DNA of 12,022 bases from assembly GCA_964511865.1 (NCBI GenBank), contig CAZEHW010000096.1, forward strand, positions 1 through 12,022, given 5' to 3'. This DNA comes from ChocPot-Mid sp964511865. GTDB taxonomy: Bacteria > Bacteroidota > Ignavibacteria > Kapaibacteriales > UBA2268. Shown here piece by piece: positions 6,700-12,022 of this stretch. Each line of letters begins with the position of its first letter. Position 1 is the stretch's first letter. A program made the position numbers and the translations under genes. The notes below the pieces were generated by a model that saw only the letters and a list, made by a program, of their open reading frames with translations, did no database searches and was not told where the DNA came from.

Positions 6700-8205
6700 T
6701 TAATGAGCATGAGTTTGTGATGGTAATTCTGATGTTTTTGAAGCAAGCATAACCCTGTAAGTTCCCTTATTGACTATCACCTCATTTTGATTCAAACCCG
6801 AACCAACAAGGTAATTAAATCCATCGAAACCTTTGATTGTTACTTGTCTTTTCTCGAACAATTCTCCATGTTTTTGAACAAATACAAAATAATTCCCCTG
6901 GTCTTCCCATATTGATTCTTTAGGAACAGTAATCGAATTTGGTAAATTATTTCCAAAAAGATATACTGTTAAAAAAGTATTTGGAAGAAAATTGAGTTTA
7001 TTTTCAATTTGCAGATAAATAGTTACAAACCCTGATGAACCTGAACTTATCGGACTGCCTGAGACTTTGCCGTTAAGTTCTTTTATATTGATTGTTTTAT
7101 TATCAATAACAAAGTTCGCATCTTTGATACTACTGAGTTTGGAAAACTCTTTTGAAGGTATATCAACCTGAATCATCATTTTTTTATTGTTTGAAATTAC
7201 TGCAAGAGGAGTTCCGGCTTCAACAAACTGACCTGAATTTATCATCAGTTTTTTTAAATATCCACCTTTTGAAGTCTTGATAATTACTTTCTTGCCTTCT
7301 GAAGATTGGGAATAGTTCTTGAAAATAGCTTCTGCATTCTCGAATGATGCTTTGGAATCTAAGTATTCTCTCTCTGATGTTATTTTGGATTTATAAAGTT
7401 CTGTTATTCTTTCATTCTCTTTTTTGGCTCTTTCAAAATTTGATTTTGCTTGAGCATATTTTAATTCCATATTATCCTCTCTTAAACTTCCGGATTTAAT
7501 TGAGAATAATTTGCTACCGGAAGAAACTTGTTTACCGGGAGTCAGTGTATTATCGAGAATTTCAACAACACCGGATGTAGTTGCTGTTATAATTATCTCG
7601 TCTGCAGGATTGTTGATTATTTTACCTGTTGCTTTAATTGTTTCTGAAAAGTTGGAAGGAATAATGTGCATTAAAGAAAAATCTATTTTCCATGATTCTT
7701 CCTTCAAAAAACTTATACCATTTTCGGATGGTTTTTCATTCTTCTTCGCTTCATCTAAAGTCCGATAACATTTCTGTGTTGGAACTCTTATAGTATCTTT
7801 TATTCCTCCCTCTGAATAAATAAATTCTATCTCAACACTACCTATTTTCTTAGCTGAATATGAAGTAATGAAAATTCCTTCCCGTGTTATAGCTTTTACT
7901 TTTATTATCTCATTGCACGAACCGCTTAAGATAATTTCGAGTGAACCTTTTGTAATTGGCTTAAAATCTGATAATTTTGTGAAATGAACTACAAACTCGC
8001 TTTCCTTACCGATAATAAGCGGAGTCATTTCAGCAAAAAGTTCATGCTTTGCCGAAAATACCGTAAATCTTATATTTTCTATCTCACCGCCACCGTGACC
8101 ATGTGCTTCATGTTCACCGGCTGAATGGTCATGAGATTCAAATTTTGTTTTTGAACATGCTACTAAAATAAGCATGAGCAGAACTAAACTAATATATTTA
8201 GTCAT
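6700..8205 (-). CDS. RND periplasmic adaptor lipoprotein with His-rich ends (CusB/CzcB type)
   Basis: The 501-residue membrane-fusion protein bridges the inner-membrane pump and the TolC-like channel. The lipobox LVAC (cysteine at 17) predicts a lipid anchor. A metal-binding-looking stretch follows, with His at 25, 27, 32, 35 and 37 among Glu/Gly, and the C-terminus ends QTHAH. Residues about 42-150 form an extra beta-rich domain ahead of the adaptor core. The core has a lipoyl half-motif around 'TATTSGVVEILDNTLTPGKQV', a helical hairpin (about 238-303, rich in K/E/A), the second lipoyl half 'TSKGGYLKKLMINSGQFVEAG', and beta-barrel and membrane-proximal parts to about 490. An AGGGAT site precedes the ATG at 8205, and the pump gene follows 12 bp after its stop. 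The family is clear from domain order and context; the metal specificity is not. Confidence 0.92.
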   Translation of the reverse strand: MTKYISLVLLMLILVACSKTKFESHDHSAGEHEAHGHGGGEIENIRFTVFSAKHELFAEMTPLIIGKESEFVVHFTKLSDFKPITKGSLEIILSGSCNEIIKVKAITREGIFITSYSAKKIGSVEIEFIYSEGGIKDTIRVPTQKCYRTLDEAKKNEKPSENGISFLKEESWKIDFSLMHIIPSNFSETIKATGKIINNPADEIIITATTSGVVEILDNTLTPGKQVSSGSKLFSIKSGSLREDNMELKYAQAKSNFERAKKENERITELYKSKITSEREYLDSKASFENAEAIFKNYSQSSEGKKVIIKTSKGGYLKKLMINSGQFVEAGTPLAVISNNKKMMIQVDIPSKEFSKLSSIKDANFVIDNKTINIKELNGKVSGSPISSGSSGFVTIYLQIENKLNFLPNTFLTVYLFGNNLPNSITVPKESIWEDQGNYFVFVQKHGELFEKRQVTIKGFDGFNYLVGSGLNQNEVIVNKGTYRVMLASKTSELPSQTHAH

Positions 8206-8253
8206 AAATATCCCTAATTGATAAAAAAAATTCTATTTATATTTGGATGAGTA

Positions 8254-8673
8254 TTAGGATAAAACAGGGGGTGCTCTCAAACCAAGAGATAAACCTGTCT
8301 GAGTCAGATAAAAGTTCTTTTCATCGGATTGGAAAGTATCAATTTGTATAGGTTCAGGTAGTCTGAAACAAAATATAGTTTTAGAAGTTTCCGGATAATC
8401 TAATTGTTGTGTCGATGACTGAAGAGTTCTAATCTGGATTAAATCATGTGATTGCAACAAATGGCTATGTGGAAAAGGAATTTCATGATGATCATCACTA
8501 TTGTCATTTGTATTATGGTGATTTTCAGCATTATTATTGTGATTATGTGAATCGATTTGGTGATAAATCAGGTGCTTTATTTCATCAGTAATATGCTCAT
8601 GTGGCTGTAAATCATGTGTTATATTCAGCAAATAAGCAAAAACAATAAATAATATATTAAATTTATTTCTCAT
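8254..8673 (-). CDS. His-rich secreted or membrane-anchored protein heading the metal-efflux operon
   Basis: This is a 139-residue protein of unrecognised family. It has a hydrophobic N-terminal segment (about 5-17, NILFIVFAYLLNI) that could be a signal peptide or anchor, but no clear lipobox. All 14 histidines fall within residues 20-76, many as HxH or HH pairs (PHEH, SHNH, NHH, DHH, PHSH) mixed with Asn and Asp, like a flexible metal-binding loop. The remainder has one cysteine (IFCFR) and ends GLRAPPVLS, an ending I loosely associate with small proteins found before Bacteroidota CusA/CzcA operons. It is 48 bp upstream of the adaptor gene on the same strand, so it is probably co-transcribed and may act as a periplasmic metal buffer or chaperone (inference). 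There is no clear Shine-Dalgarno site; the ATG at 8673 is the only sensible start. Confidence 0.72.
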   Translation of the reverse strand: MRNKFNILFIVFAYLLNITHDLQPHEHITDEIKHLIYHQIDSHNHNNNAENHHNTNDNSDDHHEIPFPHSHLLQSHDLIQIRTLQSSTQQLDYPETSKTIFCFRLPEPIQIDTFQSDEKNFYLTQTGLSLGLRAPPVLS

Positions 8674-8712
8674 TAAGATTAAATACGAAAATATTTCAAT
8701 AATATTTTTTTA

Positions 8713-8741
8713 AATTTAATGACATATTTTTAAAATATCAA
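8713..8741 (-). promoter_or_regulatory. Possible promoter of the metal-efflux operon
   Basis: On the minus strand, TTGATA (8736-8741) and TAAATT (8713-8718) are separated by 17 bases and lie about 40 bases before the His-rich gene's ATG. They match the general -35 box at 5 of 6 and the -10 box at 4 of 6 positions. The stretch is very AT-rich, so chance matches are likely, and Bacteroidota promoters often use a different consensus (TAnnTTTG). Read-through from the tRNA and frr operon upstream is an alternative source of transcription. Confidence 0.25.
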
Positions 8742-8763
8742 GCGTTAGATTAAAAAATAGCAC

Positions 8764-8808
8764 TGTGAGTCTGACTGGAGTCGAACCAGCGACCTCTTCC
8801 GTGTCAGG
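8764..8808 (-). repeat. Direct repeat copy within tRNA-Val (candidate proximal attachment site)
   Basis: This is the right-hand copy of the 45-bp repeat found at 1881-1925, with one mismatch (8782). It covers the anticodon loop, variable region, T-arm and acceptor 3' strand of tRNA-Val plus two bases beyond the discriminator. Identity ends at 8809, inside the anticodon stem. The boundary near the anticodon loop is where many tyrosine recombinases make their crossover in tRNA genes. Confidence 0.8.
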
Positions 8809-8840
8809 GAAGCGCTCTAGACCAACTGAGCTACAGACTC
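8766..8840 (-). tRNA. tRNA-Val, anticodon GAC
   Basis: It folds as a complete cloverleaf: a perfect 7-bp acceptor stem (GAGTCTG / CAGACTC), D-stem GCTC/GAGC with the AGTTGGTCTA loop, anticodon stem CTTCC/GGAAG with loop CTGACAC, a five-base variable region, and a T-arm GCTGG/CCAGT (one G-U pair) with loop TTCGACT. Anticodon GAC reads GUC and GUU valine codons. Discriminator A is at 8766, and CCA is not encoded. It lies on the same strand as frr, about 80 bp downstream of that gene, and may be transcribed with it. Its 3' end faces the metal-efflux operon, whose first ATG is 92 bp further on. Confidence 0.95.
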
Positions 8841-8846
8841 GGCTTT

Positions 8847-8920
8847 AGAAGATAGAAAATAGAATAAAGAAGATAGAATAAGAAAGAATAGTAATTAGTT
8901 ATTGTTAATTAGTAATTATT
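8847..8920. repeat. Low-complexity repeat tract between frr and tRNA-Val
   Basis: Bases 8847-8890 are almost all purine plus T on the plus strand. They include two copies of AGAAGATAGAA (8847-8857 and 8868-8878) 21 bp apart, with related AGAATAA units between and after them. This runs into 8890-8920, built from AGTAATTA and TTAATTAGT pieces that partly mirror each other. A similar AATTAACAATTAA stretch lies at about 44-56, before the barrel gene. These look like slippage-generated intergenic tracts; no regulatory role is evident. Confidence 0.6.
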
Positions 8921-8921
8921 T

Positions 8922-9482
8922 CTAGTCTTCCATTAATTCTTTTTCCTTTTTGGATTGAAGCTCGTCAATTTTTTTGATGTAATCATCAGTAAATTTTTGA
9001 ACTTCTTCCTCACCGTATAATCGGTCGTCTTCCGAAAAGTTTTTATCTTTTTCGCCTTTCTTCAGGTCATCCATATTTTCGCGGCGAATATTTCTGACAG
9101 CTATCTTTCCTTCTTCGGCAATTTTTTTGCTAACCTTAACGAATTCTTTCCTTCGTTCTTCTGTCAGCGGTGGTACGGGAATTCTTATTACATTTCCATC
9201 ATTTTGTGGATTAAATCCCAAATCAGCCGATTGAATTGCCTTTTCAATTACTGACAGTGTGCTTCTGTCCCATGGCTGTATGACTATCATACGTGCATCA
9301 GGTACCGATATACTTGCAATCTGCGATAAAGGTGATAGGGAACCGTAATAATCAACTTTAACACTATCAACCAAGGATGCTGAAGCTCGTCCTGTTCGAA
9401 CTTTCTCCAACTGCTTTGCGGTGAAATCAAGCGATTTCTCCATAGCTTCTTCGGTTTTCATCAAAATCTCATCTACTTCCAT
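8922..9482 (-). CDS. frr: Ribosome recycling factor
   Basis: RRF, working with EF-G, splits the post-termination ribosome so its subunits can be reused. The 186-residue length is typical. The hallmarks are RTGRAS (29-34) near the end of the first long helix, the domain II beta segment 'VDYYGSLSPLSQIASISVPDARMIVIQPWD' region (43-72), NDGNVIRIPVPPLTEERR (94-111), and the third helix with AVRNIRRENMDDLKK (128-142), which carries the conserved arginines that contact 23S rRNA. It follows pyrH by a short spacer of about 54 bp in the classic rpsB-tsf-pyrH-frr order. There is only a weak purine stretch before the ATG at 9482. The assignment is secure. Confidence 0.97.
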   Translation of the reverse strand: MEVDEILMKTEEAMEKSLDFTAKQLEKVRTGRASASLVDSVKVDYYGSLSPLSQIASISVPDARMIVIQPWDRSTLSVIEKAIQSADLGFNPQNDGNVIRIPVPPLTEERRKEFVKVSKKIAEEGKIAVRNIRRENMDDLKKGEKDKNFSEDDRLYGEEEVQKFTDDYIKKIDELQSKKEKELMED

Positions 9483-9536
9483 AACAAATCTTCAAATTTC
9501 TGTTTAAATAACTCAAATCCTAATACAAAATTAAAA

Positions 9537-10247
9537 TTATTTTACCACAGTTCCTAACTTTTCACCATTTAAAAGTCGTTTCAAATTTCCTTTTTTATTA
9601 ATATTAATAACATTTATCGGAAGTCTGTTTTCCTGACAAAGTGTTATTGCAGTTTGGTCCATGACCCTCAGATTCTGCTCCAATACATCATGATAAGATA
9701 TATTTTCAAAGAATTTTGCATCGGGATTTTTCTCCGGATCAGAATCGTAAACCCCGTCCACACGAGTACCTTTTATAATTATATTTGCTTCAATCTCTAT
9801 TGCCCTCAACACAGCCGCAGTATCAGTTGTAAAGTAAGGATTACCGGTTCCTGCACCAAATAATACTACACGGTTTTTCTCAAGATGCCTGATGGCTCTG
9901 CGCCTTATCATAGGTTCGGCAATCTGTTCCATTTTAATAGCTGTCTGTAATCTTGTAGGTACGCCTTCTTTTTCCAAAGCATTTTGGAAAGCAATGCAAT
10001 TAATTACTGTCGCAAGCATTCCCATATAATCGCCGGATACTTTATGAATACCATGAGCCGCCGCTTCGATTCCCCTGAAAATATTTCCTCCGCCAATAAC
10101 AACTCCTATCTCCACACCCATATCATATACTTCTTTTACCTCTAAAGCAAAGTTTCTGAGTGTCTCAGGGTCGATGCCGAACTGATGATTTCCCATCAGA
10201 GCTTCACCGCTTAGCTTCAATAATATTCTTTTATGTATCGGCTCCAT
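9537..10247 (-). CDS. pyrH: UMP kinase
   Basis: This cytoplasmic enzyme phosphorylates UMP to UDP with ATP, the step leading to UTP and CTP, and belongs to the bacterial hexameric amino-acid-kinase fold. With ATG at 10247 it is 236 residues; an in-frame TTG two codons upstream is less likely. Motifs visible are KRILLKLSGEALMG (6-19, phosphate-binding Lys), GGGNIFRG (52-59, UMP and activator loop), the SGDYMGMLATVIN segment, RLQTAIKM, GAGTGNPYFTTDTAA (about 132-146), and KGTRVDGVYDSDP (nucleotide/UMP lid region). It sits between tsf and frr, as in most bacteria. The 62-bp spacer upstream is strongly purine-rich in the mRNA. The assignment is secure. Confidence 0.97.
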   Translation of the reverse strand: MEPIHKRILLKLSGEALMGNHQFGIDPETLRNFALEVKEVYDMGVEIGVVIGGGNIFRGIEAAAHGIHKVSGDYMGMLATVINCIAFQNALEKEGVPTRLQTAIKMEQIAEPMIRRRAIRHLEKNRVVLFGAGTGNPYFTTDTAAVLRAIEIEANIIIKGTRVDGVYDSDPEKNPDAKFFENISYHDVLEQNLRVMDQTAITLCQENRLPINVININKKGNLKRLLNGEKLGTVVK

Positions 10248-10276
10248 AATCAACTATAACAATTACTTAATAATAG

Positions 10277-10311
10277 TTTTCCTTGTTCCCTTCTCCCTTT
10301 TCCTTTCTCCT
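10277..10311 (-). promoter_or_regulatory. Polypurine tract in the tsf-pyrH spacer
   Basis: In the minus-strand transcript 34 of 35 bases are purines (one exception, at 10285), with several AGGA, GGAG and GGGA cores. The tract starts 5 bases after the tsf stop and ends about 30 bases before the pyrH ATG, too far for a normal Shine-Dalgarno contact. It might be an unstructured ribosome-loading stretch or simply low-complexity spacer; the function is unknown. Confidence 0.35.
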
Positions 10312-10315
10312 AAGA

Positions 10316-11179
10316 TTAATCTATCGTTTCGCCAAGGAAATACCTGACAAAGCCGTTCACCTTAACTTCATTTCCGCTGTCTGTTGAAATTTCTTTAACA
10401 ACATCTTTGATGAACTTTGTTGAATCTTTTACGAATTGTTGTTCAACAAGACATTGTTCCTGATAAAATTTATTCAATTTACCCATAGCAATTTTTTCGG
10501 CTATTTCAGGTTTTTTACCTTCAGCAACTGCGGCTTCCTGATAAATTTCCAATTCTTTATCAATTACATCCTGAGAAACATCTTTTCTGTCAACAAAAAG
10601 TGGATTCATTGCGGCAATCTGCATTGCAATATCCCTTATCATAGCAAAAGACTTCTCTGATGGATTTTGAATAGACATATCAATCAATACAGATAGTCTG
10701 CTTCCGGCATGAATGTAACTTGCTAAAAAACCGTCAGTTGTTAATCTTGCGAATCTTCGGATTTCAATTTTTTCGCTGAATTTTGCAAGCAACTCATTAT
10801 ATAGACCGTTGACTGTATCATTACCAACTTTCAAAGCCATAACATCTTCAATTGTTTTTGGATTGTTAGCCAAAATTGTTTCACAAACCTGCTTTGTAAA
10901 TGCTTCAAAGCCTTCATTTTTAGCAACGAAATCTGTTTCACTGTTAACTTCAACGATTGCGGCATTTTTACCGTCATCAGTTGTTAATGCAATAACTAAA
11001 CCTTCATTAGCTGAACGGTCTTGTCTTTTTGCCAAAGCAGCCGCACCTTTTTTTCTTAAATATTCAATGGCTTCGTTCATATTACCATCAGTTTCAACAA
11101 GTGCTGTTTTGCAATCTCCCATTCCTGCCCCTGTCTTTTCCCTGAGGTCTTTAACCATTTGTGGTGTTATTTGTCCCAT
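10316..11179 (-). CDS. tsf: Translation elongation factor Ts
   Basis: EF-Ts regenerates active EF-Tu by exchanging bound GDP for GTP. The 287-residue product is normal length. The N-terminal UBA-like domain (3-52) contains KTGAGMGDCKTAL (15-27). The core contains the EF-Tu-contacting TDFVAKNEGF (82-91), and later SYIHAGSRLSVLID and IAMQIAAMNPLFVDRKDV match the C-terminal subdomain. The position usually occupied by Gly in SYIHGGG is here AGS, a modest deviation. It follows rpsB by 42 bp, the universal arrangement. No Shine-Dalgarno site is evident before the ATG at 11179 (AT-rich leader), which is common in Bacteroidota-like organisms. The assignment is secure. Confidence 0.97.
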   Translation of the reverse strand: MGQITPQMVKDLREKTGAGMGDCKTALVETDGNMNEAIEYLRKKGAAALAKRQDRSANEGLVIALTTDDGKNAAIVEVNSETDFVAKNEGFEAFTKQVCETILANNPKTIEDVMALKVGNDTVNGLYNELLAKFSEKIEIRRFARLTTDGFLASYIHAGSRLSVLIDMSIQNPSEKSFAMIRDIAMQIAAMNPLFVDRKDVSQDVIDKELEIYQEAAVAEGKKPEIAEKIAMGKLNKFYQEQCLVEQQFVKDSTKFIKDVVKEISTDSGNEVKVNGFVRYFLGETID

Positions 11180-11221
11180 AATAAAAATCTTTCTTCTATA
11201 CTTTATTTAATAATCTTCAAA

Positions 11222-12022
11222 TTAATCCTTGTTTTCAGTATCTGTCTTAGGTTCTTCAGCAACTTTTGATTCAGCTACTACAGGTTCTTTAACTTCAGGT
11301 TCAGCTTTCTGTGCTGTCTCAGCTTGTGGTCTGAATCTGTCATCATCCCTGCGTCCGCCTTTTCGGGGACCTTTTTTAGCTACACCACCGGCAGGTTTTC
11401 TTGTACGCATTTTTCTCTTGATTTTAGGATCTTCGTCAGTCATATCGGATTCTTTTGCACCCAATTCTCCGCTTGCTTCGAGTTCGGCTCTTCTGGCATT
11501 TGCTATTGAACTACCGTCAATTATACTTTTTGCAAATACTTCAGAAATTATTTCAATTGCTTTAACGGAATCATCGTTGCATGGAATCGGAAAATCGACT
11601 GTCTCAGGATCGCAATTAGTATCAACAAGAGCAATTACAGGAATTCCCAATATTTTGGCTTCTTTAACAGCAATATGTTCTTTCTTAATATCAACAACAA
11701 ATAAAGCACCGGGGAGTCGTGTCATTTCTTCGATACCACCGAAAACTGAACGCAGACGGTCTTTTTCCCTGGTTAAAAGTAATCTTTCCTTTTTTGTGAT
11801 TTTCTCAAAAGTACCGTCAACTTCCATTTTATCAATTCCGTTGAGTCTTTTAATGCTTTTTCTTATTGTGGCAAAGTTGGTTAACATACCGCCAAGCCAT
11901 CTTTCAGTAACATAAGGTTGAGTACAGCTTAATGCTTTTTCCTCAACTATTTTTCTTGACTGGCTTTTTGTACCGACAAACATAACGATTTTACCCGATG
12001 CAGCAATATCGTTAATTGCTTG
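11222..12022 (-). CDS. rpsB: 30S ribosomal protein S2, 5' end outside the window, with long charged C-terminal tail
   Basis: The reading frame is open to the window edge. The first visible residues, QAINDIAASGKIVMFVGTKSQSRKIVEE, continue upstream of the in-frame Met at 11983, which is internal, so the gene is truncated by the window. It has 267 visible residues. The S2 core is recognisable from TKSQSRKIVEE, YVTERWLGGMLTNF, RLPGALFVVDIKKEHIAVKEA, LGIPVIALVDTNCDP and PIPCNDDSVKAI. The typical core ends near SIIDGSSIANARR; about 85 residues follow that E. coli S2 lacks: an acidic stretch, a Lys/Arg/Gly-rich patch (KRKMRTRKPAGGVAKKGPRK), then an Ala/Glu/Pro/Lys tail. S2 binds the 30S head-body junction and is needed for S1 docking. 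It heads the visible translation cluster. Confidence 0.96.
   Translation of the reverse strand, partial: QAINDIAASGKIVMFVGTKSQSRKIVEEKALSCTQPYVTERWLGGMLTNFATIRKSIKRLNGIDKMEVDGTFEKITKKERLLLTREKDRLRSVFGGIEEMTRLPGALFVVDIKKEHIAVKEAKILGIPVIALVDTNCDPETVDFPIPCNDDSVKAIEIISEVFAKSIIDGSSIANARRAELEASGELGAKESDMTDEDPKIKRKMRTRKPAGGVAKKGPRKGGRRDDDRFRPQAETAQKAEPEVKEPVVAESKVAEEPKTDTENKD

Larger units (their letters stand above)
1881..8808. mobile_element. Candidate tRNA-Val-associated genomic islet carrying metal efflux genes, without its own recombinase
   Basis: The segment is bounded by direct repeats 1881-1925 and 8764-8808, which are 6,883 bp apart. The right copy is embedded in an intact tRNA-Val whose 3' end faces the segment; the left copy is a truncated tRNA 3' end. 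This polarity fits integration by a tyrosine recombinase at the anticodon loop, where the element supplies a replacement 3' half. The five genes inside are all one metal-efflux operon, a typical accessory cargo, and the outer right flank is the conserved rpsB-tsf-pyrH-frr cluster. No integrase, excisionase, relaxase, transposase or recognisable remnant of one is visible. It may be a decayed element, an internal deletion derivative, or one moved in trans. Mobility is inferred from repeat architecture only. Confidence 0.55.

Noticed and set aside
2040..8673. Search for integrase, transposase, relaxase or toxin-antitoxin genes within the candidate islet.
   Set aside because: All substantial open frames are accounted for by the five efflux-operon genes; no recombinase motif was seen.
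11229..11915. 228-residue open frame on the plus strand opposite rpsB.
   Set aside because: Antisense shadow of the conserved S2 gene with a low-complexity Ser-rich composition.

Overview
The window looks like a chromosomal segment of a low-GC, Gram-negative bacterium of the Bacteroidota / Ignavibacteria / Kapabacteria (FCB) side of the tree. The pointers are the AT-rich spacers, outer-membrane proteins with signal peptides ending in 'NAQ', weak or absent Shine-Dalgarno sites before several housekeeping genes, and the Bacteroidota-like look of the metal-efflux operon. Genus is not determinable from this sequence alone.

Layout. (1) 107-1543, plus strand: a secreted, probably beta-barrel outer-membrane protein of unknown role, followed by a hairpin-forming inverted repeat at 1588-1631. 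(2) 1544-2039: about 0.5 kb without a gene, containing a 45-bp copy of the 3' part of a tRNA-Val gene (1881-1925). (3) 2040-8673, minus strand: a five-gene heavy-metal efflux operon, transcribed in the order His-rich envelope protein, RND periplasmic adaptor (CusB/CzcB type), RND pump (CusA/CzcA type), DUF3147-like membrane protein, TolC-type outer-membrane channel. The spacings are 48, 12, -4 and 14 bp. The last four would form or accompany a tripartite pump exporting metal cations across both membranes, and the His-rich proteins would bind metal in the periplasm. (4) 8766-8840, minus strand: an intact tRNA-Val(GAC). (5) 8922-12022, minus strand: the conserved translation cluster rpsB-tsf-pyrH-frr, with rpsB running off the window end.

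The main observation is that the metal-efflux operon lies exactly between an intact tRNA-Val and a displaced direct repeat of that tRNA's 3' part (44 of 45 bases identical, in the same orientation, 6,883 bp apart). This is the footprint expected of integration into a tRNA gene by a tyrosine recombinase, yet no recombinase gene is present between the repeats. The operon is therefore best read as a candidate metal-resistance islet that is decayed, deleted down, or mobilised in trans. Within it, the signal-peptide codons of the TolC-like gene consist largely of a 28-bp near-perfect palindrome that looks like an inserted dispersed repeat.
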